From DATKMG01 sp035541995 (GTDB lineage: Bacteria; Acidobacteriota; Terriglobia; Versatilivoradales; Versatilivoraceae), in NCBI GenBank assembly GCA_035541995.1, contig DATKMG010000845.1, positions 1-37,318 of the forward strand: a DNA stretch of 37,318 nt. The letters are read 5' to 3'. Position numbers and translations under genes: made by a program. Each line of letters opens with the position of its first letter. The first letter of the stretch is position 1. Under the pieces are notes generated by a model. That model was not told the origin of the DNA, made no database searches, and saw only the letters and a list, made by a program, of their open reading frames with translations. Below, piece by piece: positions 27,223 to 34,927 of the stretch.

Positions 27223-27598
27223 CGTTTCCTCCAAGGCGGCGTTTCAGTTCGAAGCGCCGGGTTGAGAATCGGTGTTACGTCCTGTTGAAATCCCGACTGG
27301 GCATCTGCGAAATCGAAGATCCAGAGAATAATTGAATTGCACCTCTATGGCAATACGAGGATGGAACGAGATCGGGCAGGCAAACATGTTGCAGAATCCT
27401 CCGCAAGGCGAGTCAGAATTGGGTGGTTGTGATCTTGCTCAACGTCTCTTCTATTATAAGGACGCTAATTCATAGTCTCTCCTCAGCCCCCCAGAATGTG
27501 ATAGAAAAGCGTCGGCACGCACCGACCCTATCAACAAATCCTGGGGTCGTAAGCTGCTCATGAATGATCATCATCAACTCTGCATCGAAGGACTCAAC
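27223..27598. other. Divergent intergenic region upstream of glpF and a hydrolase gene
   Basis: About 376 nt. It must carry promoters for both directions. No GlpR-type operator, riboswitch or repeat was identified by eye. Confidence 0.4.
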
Positions 27599-28525
27599 AT
27601 GCGCCGAACATCAAGAAGCTACTTAGTCTTCATCTTCACGGCCGTCTTGAACCTGGCTCTGCTGCAGGTCAACTTAAGGGCCGCAGAACCCAACCAAATT
27701 CTACTCTGGCCCGAGGGGGCACCTGGCGCTCTGGGAGAAAGAGAAGAAGACAAACCATCACTAGCGACGTACATTGCGCCACAGCAGACAGCCACAGGGA
27801 CTGCCGTAATTGTTTGCCCGGGTGGCGCTTATGTTGGACTGGCTTTGGATCATGAAGGACGCCAAGTCGCTCAATGGTTCAATTCCTTTGGTGTGACTGC
27901 TTTTGTTCTGAAGTACCGTCTGGGGTCTGCTGATGGGAAGCGGTATCATCACCCGGCCCCCCTCCAGGATGCCCAACGGGCGATTCGGCTGGTCCGCGCG
28001 CGAGCAAAAGAATGGGATATTAGTCCTGAGCGGATTGGGATCATGGGCTTCTCTGCCGGTGGACATTTGGCTTCCACGGCCGGTACCCATTTTGATAACG
28101 GCAATCCCTCTTCCTCCGACGAGATGGAGCGCCAGAACTGCCGTCCGAACTTCATGATCCTTGTCTATCCCGTCATTTCGTTCAGAACCAAATACACACA
28201 TCGATTCTCTCGTCAGGTCTTGCTGGGTGAAAATGCGGACTTAGATTTAGTAGAAGACCTGTCCAATGAGACTCGCGTAACAAGCATGACACCTCCGACC
28301 TTCTTGATTCACACCAATGAAGATGACGGAGTGCCTCCGGAAAACAGTATCCTTTTCTACATGGCCCTCCGCGAGGCAAAAGTTCCAGCGGAATTGCACA
28401 TCTACGAACGAGGAGAGCACGGATTTGGCCTGGCGCCAAAGGATGCAATTCTCTCTTCCTGGACCAAGCGCTGTGAGGATTGGATGAAAGTCAGGGGCTT
28501 ACTCGACAAAAACAGCCCTAATTAG
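27599..28525 (+). CDS. Secreted alpha/beta-hydrolase (esterase/lipase, BD-FAE-like)
   Basis: 308 residues. A signal peptide (YLVFIFTAVLNLALLQVNLRA-A) is followed by ILLWPEGAPGALG, an opening common to secreted carbohydrate-esterase-like hydrolases. TAVIVCPGGAYVGLA gives the oxyanion region, GIMGFSAGGHLAST the nucleophile elbow Ser, HTNEDDGVPPENS the likely acid Asp and GEHGFGL the His. Relatives deacetylate plant polysaccharides such as xylan, or act as general carboxylesterases, in the periplasm or outside. ATG 27599 has AAGGA six nt upstream, preferred to a start 13 codons earlier without one. It is monocistronic and converges on a secreted-protein gene. Confidence 0.88.
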   Translation: MRRTSRSYLVFIFTAVLNLALLQVNLRAAEPNQILLWPEGAPGALGEREEDKPSLATYIAPQQTATGTAVIVCPGGAYVGLALDHEGRQVAQWFNSFGVTAFVLKYRLGSADGKRYHHPAPLQDAQRAIRLVRARAKEWDISPERIGIMGFSAGGHLASTAGTHFDNGNPSSSDEMERQNCRPNFMILVYPVISFRTKYTHRFSRQVLLGENADLDLVEDLSNETRVTSMTPPTFLIHTNEDDGVPPENSILFYMALREAKVPAELHIYERGEHGFGLAPKDAILSSWTKRCEDWMKVRGLLDKNSPN

Positions 28526-28646
28526 GAACACACATTGACGCACCCTCAGACCGCAGGCAAATACTCCTCCAAAAATAAGTACCGGCAAGGGCAATCTTCT
28601 TAAGAAGAGTTCGCGTGGCTGCGAATAGTATGACAGGCAAAAGGCA

Positions 28647-28677
28647 ACGACCCGAAGGCTTGTGGCCTTCGGGTCGT
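28647..28677. terminator. 13-bp hairpin between convergent genes
   Basis: ACGACCCGAAGGC pairs perfectly with GCCTTCGGGTCGT around a TTGTG loop. On the minus strand it is followed by TGCCTTTTGCC, so it fits best as the terminator of the minus-strand secreted-protein gene, 105 nt after its stop. A near-identical stem follows its paralogue at 31316-31344. Confidence 0.75.
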
Positions 28678-28781
28678 CTAACTGAACTCCTTCTGGACCC
28701 AGCGAGAACCGGGTTCCTGGAGATGTCCCTTTCCTGGCCCGGAAGGATGCTCAAAAGCTACAAATTTAGGGACTCAAACTA

Positions 28782-29213
28782 CTAGCGCTTTTTCAAAGCG
28801 ACCTCGGTGATTTGCCCTTCACGCACCTTTCGGGCAACTTCCACCTCGGATTTTGTCTTCACTACTCCCCGGACGATTGAGTCGTAGGGGTTCCATACTT
28901 CTGACAGAAAGTACTCGGACCCATACTGGTTAAACACTAGTTTTGACGTCCCGTCCGCTTTCATTGGTGCGACGGCCGATGTCATCACGATGGCACCCTT
29001 AGAACCATCTTTGCTCCGGATCGAGAGGCTATCCGTAGTCGGGTACCCTGAATTCACCTGGTACGGGCCAGCAGGAAGTGTCGCATTTCCAACGTGGAAA
29101 TTAAAGGGAATGTCCGCCGACCCCCTGGAAGGAGTCTGAGCGGAACCGACTGCCACTACCAACATTATTGAAACTGCCACCGCCAACGTGGCTTGGATGA
29201 CTTGCTTCTTCAT
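28782..29213 (-). CDS. Secreted small beta-rich protein, paralogue A
   Basis: 143 residues with a signal peptide (MKKQVIQATLAVAVSIMLVVAVGSAQ). The mature part has ADIPFNFHVGNATLPAGPYQV, SLSIRSKDGSKGAIV, KLVFNQYGSEYFLSEVW and a C-terminal helix rich in Val/Lys (EVARKVREGQITEVALKKR). It is common in Acidobacteriota but has no assigned function; a beta-sandwich periplasmic protein is likely. It shares length and most motifs with the protein at 31450-31881. AGGAGG lies five nt before ATG 29213, which overrides an in-frame start 33 codons upstream. It is one of two copies flanking the kinase gene. Confidence 0.85.
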   Translation of the reverse strand: MKKQVIQATLAVAVSIMLVVAVGSAQTPSRGSADIPFNFHVGNATLPAGPYQVNSGYPTTDSLSIRSKDGSKGAIVMTSAVAPMKADGTSKLVFNQYGSEYFLSEVWNPYDSIVRGVVKTKSEVEVARKVREGQITEVALKKR

Positions 29214-29370
29214 GTTGTCCTCCTTAACTTGAGTAGGGGGTATGAGTTGAAGCGAACTCTGCACCCGGGTTTCTTGAGGTGGAGTTGGCTGCGCGACCAA
29301 CTGCTTCACCACCCTATCTTCTGGGTCGACCCTGTTAGAGGCTCAATCGGAATCTGATTTACTCCTCTGG

Positions 29371-29402
29371 TCTGTTATGCCAAAAGTAGACAAAACATTT
29401 CG
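29371..29402 (-). promoter_or_regulatory. Conserved upstream element, copy A
   Basis: About 158 nt upstream of paralogue A. Read on the minus strand it contains GAAATGTTT and, about 14-16 nt later, a GCATAACAGA box. The same boxes in the same place precede paralogue B. It may be an alternative-sigma-factor promoter; this is inferred from conservation only. Confidence 0.35.
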
Positions 29403-29425
29403 CCGCGAATCAGCTTTATCCTTTC

Positions 29426-30601
29426 TTAAAAGCCGGCGACCGCTTGCAATACAACTGACAGAACTACTGACAATCCCATTGTGGTCCGCTTCCATCTCCC
29501 GACCTGCCGAGCGGCTTGGCCAAGCTTTGAAATTGTGTTCCTGCCATTCCGGATTTGCCGAAGGTGGGTTGCCAGGTCATGGGCGTTATCCCAACGATCG
29601 CCAGGGCTCTTGGCCAAGCATCGTCGTATAAGGCGGTCGATTGCTGACGGCATGATAGGCCAAACTGTTCCGACCGGTACCGGTTCATGTTCCAGGATGG
29701 CGGCAATCACTCGGGCTTGGCTCTTTCCCTCGAATGCCCGTCTGCCCGTGAACATTTCGTACAAGATCACCCCTAATCCCCAGAAATCGGTGCGCCTGTC
29801 CACTGTCTTCCCCTCCAGTTGCTCCGGGCTCATATACTCCAGTGTGCCCATCACTAGCCCCGGCGTGGTTTGCGTGACTGTTTCGGCCGTCGATGTGTCG
29901 AGGCCGTCGTGCTTTCTTAGCTTGGCCAAGCCGAAGTCGATCAACTTTGCGCCGGTCCTGGTCAGCATCACATTGCCCGGTTTCAGGTCGCAGTGAACGA
30001 TTCCCTGCTTGTGCGCCGCTTCCAGGGCGCCAGCAACATCGGCGCCCACTTCCAGTGCTTGCTCGAGTGGAAGAGGTCCCATCTTCAGGCGCTCCGCCAG
30101 AGTCTCGCCGGCCAAGTATTCCATCACCAGAAATGACCGCCCATTGTGTTCGCCAATGTCGTAAAGAGTGCAAATGTGAGGATGGTTGAGAACCGAGATA
30201 GCACGAGCTTCCTGCTGGAATCGTTTCACCCGCTCCTCCTCCGTCGTTAAGTCCTTTGGAAGAATCTTTAGAGCCACGACTCGTTGCAGCCGAGTGTCGA
30301 CCGCCTTATAAACCTCTCCCATCCCGCCAACCCCCAGAAGACTCACCAGGCGATAAGGCCCGAGTCGATGCCCGAGAAGAGAACCCGGTTCTTCCTTGGG
30401 ATGCTGGGCTCTCTCTTCCTCAGATGACTGATCCGGGAGTCCGCCTCCTTGTTCATCAGTGGCCAGCAGTGACCTCACCTCATCGAGCAGATCAGCATCC
30501 TCAGCACAGGCATCTTTCAGGAAATCGGCCCGCCTTTTCTCGTTTACTTCCAAAGTGGCATAGAAGATCCGGCTGATTTGTTCCCAGCGCTCGAGCGTCA
30601 T
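29426..30601 (-). CDS. Ser/Thr protein kinase with HCD catalytic loop, short C-terminus
   Basis: 391 residues from ATG 30601. The N-terminal helical leader (MTLERWEQISRIFYATLEV) is typical of Acidobacteriota kinases. The kinase domain (about 85-350) has the P-loop GVGGMGEVYKAVD, VALKIL Lys, GIVHCDLKPGNVML, LIDFGLAKL and MGTLEYMSPEQLEG. The usual HRD is HCD, so the Arg that contacts the activation-loop phosphate is lost; catalytic Asp and Asn remain. The protein stops shortly after a hydrophobic segment (TTMGLSVVLSVVLQAVAGF), without the beta-propeller or TPR tail seen in most relatives, so it may be truncated. The ribosome site is weak; longer in-frame starts up to 30850 exist but lack the family N-terminus. 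It lies between two paralogous secreted-protein genes. Confidence 0.85.
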   Translation of the reverse strand: MTLERWEQISRIFYATLEVNEKRRADFLKDACAEDADLLDEVRSLLATDEQGGGLPDQSSEEERAQHPKEEPGSLLGHRLGPYRLVSLLGVGGMGEVYKAVDTRLQRVVALKILPKDLTTEEERVKRFQQEARAISVLNHPHICTLYDIGEHNGRSFLVMEYLAGETLAERLKMGPLPLEQALEVGADVAGALEAAHKQGIVHCDLKPGNVMLTRTGAKLIDFGLAKLRKHDGLDTSTAETVTQTTPGLVMGTLEYMSPEQLEGKTVDRRTDFWGLGVILYEMFTGRRAFEGKSQARVIAAILEHEPVPVGTVWPIMPSAIDRLIRRCLAKSPGDRWDNAHDLATHLRQIRNGRNTISKLGQAARQVGRWKRTTMGLSVVLSVVLQAVAGF

Positions 30602-31098
30602 TGTATTTGTCGAACGCTGGACTGTGACCAGGGACTGACGCTTCCCACCCAGACGTCCACCTAACCCTGGCTGAGCAGAGGTTCCCCGTCGTCCGCCCAT
30701 AATTCGATCGGACTCCCCTAACTCCATGTACTTCTCTGCTCCCACCTTCTCGTTCATGGCACACCTGCTCAGGCGTTGTCCTCCACCGAGGCCCCACTGA
30801 AGTCCGTCCTGAAATCCTCTGTCGGCGACCAATCTTCCAAGTGCGTCCATTTTTCAGTTCGATCCTTCTGAGAGCATTTGCTTTCAGTGGGCTTGTCTGC
30901 TCTTCTAATTCGATATGGCAAGAGCCTCGAAAGTATTTCCTGGGGACGCTACCGGAGTGGGCAGGCGAGCAAAGCGACCACCACCATGGGTGGGGAAAGC
31001 GAACCGGTTGCCCCTCCATTGCACCCAGGGACCTGTCCTACCTAGAATTGCACGGGACTTATTGGCCAGGATTCTCGCTTGAAAGTGCCATTTTAGAG

Positions 31099-31139
31099 GG
31101 TGGTCGCCGCGCGTGTGACCGCTGTCACCCGACGCGGCG
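31099..31139. repeat. REP-like palindromic element, copy 2
   Basis: Contains GTGACCGCTGTCAC with outer arms CGCCGCG and CGCGGCG. It matches 24264-24310 at about 36 of 40 positions; the differences keep the inner GTGAC/GTCAC stem intact. Confidence 0.65.
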
Positions 31140-31315
31140 TTTCGTTTTGAGGGTGAGAAGCTGCAGCATTGAGAATGGGCATGAGGATCTCCCATGAAAA
31201 GCGGCACACCGTTTGAGACATTGCCGAAAAGTAATTCGGCACTGGAAGCGCGGATGTTCTGCTGACGAAAGAAACAGATGCAGTGTGTCTAAGGGGAAAG
31301 CGGGAATTGAAGGAA

Positions 31316-31344
31316 CAACCCGAAGGTTCGGGACCTTCGGGTTG
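31316..31344. terminator. 12-bp hairpin after paralogue B
   Basis: CAACCCGAAGGT pairs with ACCTTCGGGTTG around TCGGG. On the minus strand TTCCTTCAATTC follows. It is 106 nt past the stop of paralogue B and shares the CCCGAAGG core with the hairpin after paralogue A. Confidence 0.7.
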
Positions 31345-31449
31345 CTTTGCCGGAAATCCTTCAAGCCCGGAGAGAACCAGGTTACTGGAAAAGCTCTTCT
31401 TCAAACGACAGGAATATACGAGCGCCGATTCGCTCGGAGATCCAGATCC

Positions 31450-31881
31450 TTAGCGTTTCTCGAGCGCGACTTCCATGGCCTGGGCTTCGCTGGCCTTTCT
31501 GGCCACTTCAATTTCCACCTTTGACTTGGTTAGCCCCCGAACGATTGGTTCAGAGGGATTCCATACCTGCGACAGGAAATAGGAGGAGCCGTAGCGATTG
31601 AAAACCAGCTTTGCTACCCCATCTTCTTTGCTGGGAGCAAGGCCGAAAGTCTGCACCATTGCGCTCTTGGAACCGTCTTTACTCCGGATACAGATGGCGC
31701 CAGAGACTGGAGGAGTGGATTTCACTGTGTATTCGCCGGCAGGGAGCAATGCCTTTCCGACGTGGAAATCGAAGGGGATGTCCCCAACTAGAGTGTGTGA
31801 ATTCTGTGCGGACACCACCGCCACCCCTAGAACCAGAGAAAGTGTTACTGCCAGAGAGACCTGATGGATTAGCCTTTTCAT
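31450..31881 (-). CDS. Secreted small beta-rich protein, paralogue B
   Basis: 143 residues, same length as paralogue A. Signal peptide MKRLIHQVSLAVTLSLVLGV-AVVSAQ; then GDIPFDFHVGKALLPAGEYTV, ICIRSKDGSKSAMV, KLVFNRYGSSYFLSQVW, PIVRGLTKSKVEIEVARKA and a final VALEKR, matching the other copy almost segment for segment. GGAGG lies about 7 nt before ATG. The leader, an upstream box about 160 nt away and the downstream hairpin are also shared, so the whole transcription unit was duplicated. Function is unknown; export to the periplasm is likely. Confidence 0.85.
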   Translation of the reverse strand: MKRLIHQVSLAVTLSLVLGVAVVSAQNSHTLVGDIPFDFHVGKALLPAGEYTVKSTPPVSGAICIRSKDGSKSAMVQTFGLAPSKEDGVAKLVFNRYGSSYFLSQVWNPSEPIVRGLTKSKVEIEVARKASEAQAMEVALEKR

Positions 31882-32040
31882 TTTGACCTCCTTGGGTCGA
31901 ATTGGGGTGTGAGCCGAAGCGAACTCTTCACCCGGATTTCATGAAGTGGAGCTGGCTGCACAACCAACTGCTTCGCCACCTTGTTTATTTGGGTACCCCA
32001 GTTACGAGCCGTCTATATTCGTACCTGAATCACTCTTCTA

Positions 32041-32075
32041 TCTGTGTATGACGGAAGGTCCAGAAACATTTCTCC
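32041..32075 (-). promoter_or_regulatory. Conserved upstream element, copy B
   Basis: About 160 nt upstream of paralogue B. The minus strand reads GAAATGTTT, then CCGTCATACACAGA. The position and boxes match copy A. Confidence 0.35.
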
Positions 32076-32414
32076 TGAATCCCGATTTTTTGATTCTCAG
32101 CATCCAGTTCAAGAACTCCGGCTCAAGAAGTGAAGACAGGGGGTCGCCGTTCCTCGTTACCGCGATTCTGACAAACCGAATCGTTACCCGAGCGACGCAG
32201 CGCGCCCGCGTTCATCAGAAAGAAAGCGCCTTCCTATAAGGGGAGCACCGATACCACGTGCGGTTGGCTCGGATAGAAATGACTCCATTGAGACCCTGAA
32301 ATGTTTCGGAGGCATTTGTCATAAGTAGTGGAAGAAGAGGGCCGGGGCCTACTATTACGGAATGGACATGCAGATGATGTGGCTTTAGAGAAGGACGCGC
32401 TGGGAGATGCTGCA

Positions 32415-32576
32415 ATGATTGTCTGGTTGTTATTGTGGACCTTGCTAATTGTACAAGTGGCGGTCGAAATTGTGTGGACCATATGGTGTGAACGGAGGAG
32501 CCGTGAATCTATGCATCTTGGTCTTGACGCTGAAAAAGGCAATTTACAAAAGCGATCATTTGTGGTATGGAAATAA
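32415..32576 (+). CDS. Possible 53-residue membrane peptide
   Basis: A short frame starting MIVWLLLWTLLIVQVAVEIV, one hydrophobic helix, then a charged tail WCERRSRESMHLGLDAEKG. GGGAG lies 8 nt before ATG. Nothing is recognised and the region is otherwise gene-poor, so this may be chance. Confidence 0.2.
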   Translation: MIVWLLLWTLLIVQVAVEIVWTIWCERRSRESMHLGLDAEKGNLQKRSFVVWK

Positions 32577-32736
32577 GGCATCATACCTGCTCCTTATCCC
32601 TGTTTTTACGTTTGCCAGAGTTGTCGTCTTATAGCACGTCATAAGAATTGGCACTGAGAAGCGAAGTACCGACACTGCCGGGTGGAGGAGAGAGCAGGCG
32701 AAAAGGCGATCTGGCCAACCAATCAAAGACGAGGCT

Positions 32737-33009
32737 GTGCCCCTGATTCTGGAGCGCGAAATTGTGAGTCTCACTTCTGCTTCTCTCATGGCCGTGTTAC
32801 GGCAAGAAACCCGTGATCGTCGGGCCCTATCGAAGGTCGAGTATGAAGCTACTGCCGAACTGGTGAAGCGCTTCTTTTTGCATATGGTTCAAGAGGGAAA
32901 ACCTGCAGCGGCGGCTCCGCGGGAAGCCCAGGTGGAGGTGTGGCAAGAAATACCATGGCGATCTCCTTACTACTGGCCGGCCTTTATCCTACAGGGAGAG
33001 TGGAAATGA
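32737..33009 (+). pseudogene. Internally deleted CHAT-domain (caspase-like) protease relic
   Basis: The 90-codon frame joins two recognisable ends of a CHAT core. The first, PLILEREIVSLTSASLMAVLR, matches the segment that opens the core (usually PLI-x-x-HEIVSLPSAS-x-AVLR). The second, TAELVKRFFLHMVQEG, PREAQVEVW and PWRSPYYWPAFILQGEW, matches its extreme C-terminus. The roughly 200 residues usually between them, including the catalytic His-Gly and Cys motifs, are missing, and no TPR region lies upstream. The frame is intact and its TGA overlaps the ATG of the sigma-factor gene (ATGA), so it may still be translated and coupled to that gene. An active protease is ruled out by the absent catalytic residues. 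Confidence 0.7.
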
Positions 33010-33581
33010 GCATTCGCCCCTCGCCCAAGAGGGAATGGGAGCTGACGGAAGGAGCCTTTACGAAGTTTCTGGTTTGGCTCAATCCCGACCCTGACCAGGC
33101 TGGGGAGAAGTATGAGGATGTCCGTCGCAGACTGATCAAGATCTTCACCTGTCGCGGTTGTACCTGTCCTGAAGATCTGGCCGACGAGACCATTAACCGA
33201 GTGATCCGCAGAGTCCAAGAGATCGCAGAGACTTATGTCGGCGACCCCGCTCTTTACTTCTATGGAGTGGCTCACAACGTTCACTTGGAATATTGCAGAA
33301 GAAAACCTGATCCCCAGCCTCCCCCTGTTCCAGACCCCCCGACTCAAGTTGAAGGAGAATACGCCTGCCTGGAAGAATGCATGGACCGCTTGCCATCGCA
33401 AAGCCGGGAACTCGTGCTTCAGTATTATCAGGAGGAAAAGCACCTGAAGATTGACCTTCGAAAACAGTTGGCCGCGCGGCTGGGGATTCCCTTGAACGCG
33501 TTGAGGATCCGGGCCTGCCGGATCCGAATGAACCTGCATGATTGCGTACTTCAATGTCTACAACAAAAAACGGCGGCATGA
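33006..33581 (+). CDS. Sigma-70-family (ECF-like) RNA polymerase sigma factor
   Basis: 191 residues. The region-2-like part includes FLVWLNPDPDQAGEKYEDVRRRLIKIF, then CPEDLADETINRVIRRV and YFYGVAHNVHLEYCRRK. A Pro-rich linker follows, then region 4 (ECMDRLPSQSRELVLQYYQ, KIDLRKQLAARLGIPLNALRIRACRI) with the promoter -35-binding helix-turn-helix. ATG 33006 has GGAGAG five nt upstream and overlaps the stop of the CHAT relic. Two Cys near region 2 (CRGCTC) are unusual. The anti-sigma-like membrane protein follows within 70 nt, indicating a sigma/anti-sigma pair. Regulon is unknown. Confidence 0.85.
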   Translation: MSIRPSPKREWELTEGAFTKFLVWLNPDPDQAGEKYEDVRRRLIKIFTCRGCTCPEDLADETINRVIRRVQEIAETYVGDPALYFYGVAHNVHLEYCRRKPDPQPPPVPDPPTQVEGEYACLEECMDRLPSQSRELVLQYYQEEKHLKIDLRKQLAARLGIPLNALRIRACRIRMNLHDCVLQCLQQKTAA

Positions 33582-33648
33582 AATGGATTCTAATTCGGCA
33601 CATTTATAAGTGGAGGGGGGCAGAAGAACTTCAAAAGGAGGCATGGAT

Positions 33649-34605
33649 GTGAAGACCGATCTCGAGAATGAACTGCCTTTAAAGTCTTACCTTTTGGGAG
33701 AACTCAGGCCAGAAGACCAGCAGAGGCTGGAACAGCGCTTGATGATTGATACCGCAGTTTTCGATGAATTACAACGCGTTGAAGAAGAACTGATCGATGA
33801 CTACTTGAAAGGCGCTCTATCTGGTCGCCAGAAAGAGAGTTTCGAGAGTTTCTTTCTTTTGCCGCCGGAGCGGAGACAGAAACTGACTTTTGCGAGGGAG
33901 CTGAGGCGCTACATTGCAGAACATGCGCCAAGAAAAGCTCGATGGTCAAATTGGTGGGAGTCTTGGACATCCGTTTGGAGGGTCCAGAACCCGATACCTG
34001 CTTGGTCTCTGGCAGCTGCCATCCTTTTAATCCTGGTCGGTGGATCATGGTCCGTTGTGCGGATCTTCACACTCCAAAAGGAGATTGAGCAGGCTAGGGT
34101 TCCTGAACTTCAAAAGCGGTTGGCCGAAACGCAAGACCGGAATGTAGAACTCACCGCTCGGTTGCAGCATGAGCAGAACCAGCGTGGTCTGCTGGAACAG
34201 GAGGTTGCCAATTTGAGGACCGGCGAGAAGCCTTCTCGTCTTTCGCTCCTCCCCGGGCAAACACAGCCTGTTTTTGCCTTCTTTCTGACTCCCAGCCTCA
34301 GGGGCCTCGGAAGCAGTCAGAAGTTGAGTATTCCTTCCGGGACCAACCTGGTGCAGCTGGAACTGAACTTTGCCCCTGAGGATTACGCCAGGTATCGTGC
34401 AACAGTGCAACGAGTCGACGGGGAAGAAATCTGGAGCCAAAGCTGGCTGAAGGCTGAACCTGCCGCCCGAAGCCAACTTCTGCGATTGATCCTGCCGGCA
34501 AAACTCCTCACTCCGGGAGACTATGCTGTGAGCCTCAGTGGGATCTCTGCCAGTGGAGAATCTGAAAATGCCGGAAAATACTACTTCCGAGTGGTTCGAA
34601 AGTAG
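33649..34605 (+). CDS. Anti-sigma-like single-pass membrane protein
   Basis: 318 residues. The N-terminal ~90 residues (LKSYLLGELRPEDQQRLEQRLMID, VEEELIDDYLKGALSGRQ) resemble anti-sigma helical domains of the zf-HC2/ASD type but have no zinc-binding Cys. One transmembrane helix follows (WSLAAAILLILVGGSW), then a coiled coil (LQKEIEQARVPELQKRLAE to about QEVANL) and a beta-sandwich exported domain ending YYFRVVRK. This suits control of the adjacent sigma factor from the membrane. GTG 33649 is chosen because AGGAGG lies 7 nt upstream; an ATG at 33643 would be only 1 nt from it. In relatives a CHAT protease gene often lies close; here only a relic is present, upstream. Confidence 0.8.
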   Translation: MKTDLENELPLKSYLLGELRPEDQQRLEQRLMIDTAVFDELQRVEEELIDDYLKGALSGRQKESFESFFLLPPERRQKLTFARELRRYIAEHAPRKARWSNWWESWTSVWRVQNPIPAWSLAAAILLILVGGSWSVVRIFTLQKEIEQARVPELQKRLAETQDRNVELTARLQHEQNQRGLLEQEVANLRTGEKPSRLSLLPGQTQPVFAFFLTPSLRGLGSSQKLSIPSGTNLVQLELNFAPEDYARYRATVQRVDGEEIWSQSWLKAEPAARSQLLRLILPAKLLTPGDYAVSLSGISASGESENAGKYYFRVVRK

Positions 34606-34927
34606 GCCAACTGTGGCGATTTAAATCCTCCCCGGATCTCCCCTTTTAGCCTTTCGGGGACAACTCTTCTGTCTCAGTGCCCAGCGACTTATACCAATTC
34701 TGAGTCCCGGTCTGGAAGCTGGCAACCCTCAATCCCCCCCTTGTCTCAACCTCAACGATTTGCTACTCTTCCCCCAGGGAGGGCCTGCGAGAACTGAATC
34801 GAGCAGCCTCTTCTTTCCGGAAGGATTGGTTTCATTGCCGTACGGGAGGATCCTGCTTGCCGGGATTTAAGGATCACCGCAATCATTCATTCGAACGCCA
34901 TCCAAGTCCAAAAGGAGATTTGAAATC
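34606..34927. other. Intergenic, nothing specific seen
   Basis: About 322 nt between the anti-sigma-like gene and the oxidoreductase gene on the same strand. A new promoter is likely. No hairpin with a T-tract, repeat or small gene was found. Confidence 0.4.

Larger units (their letters stand above)
30602..31449. other. Intergenic between kinase and secreted-protein paralogue B
   Basis: About 850 nt. It contains a REP-like element at 31099-31139 and the terminator hairpin of paralogue B at 31316-31344. The part up to 30850 is an open extension of the kinase frame of low protein likeness. No further gene is supported. Confidence 0.5.
31882..32736. other. Leader of paralogue B and gene-poor region
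   Basis: The first ~195 nt are the conserved leader and upstream element of paralogue B. The rest, about 660 nt, has no well-supported gene except a doubtful 53-residue membrane ORF. An open frame leads into the CHAT relic from about 32635. Confidence 0.45.

Noticed and set aside
30602..30850. N-terminal extension of the kinase to the longest frame
   Set aside because: Gly/Arg-rich extension unlike the family, whose N-terminus matches MTLERWEQ at 30601.
30501..31019. 172-codon minus-strand frame upstream of the kinase
   Set aside because: Overlaps the kinase start in another frame and is Arg/Gly/Trp-rich without a protein-like pattern.
32234..32584. 116-codon minus-strand frame
   Set aside because: Ser/His/Thr-rich, no ribosome site or hydrophobic core, and it overlaps other chance frames.
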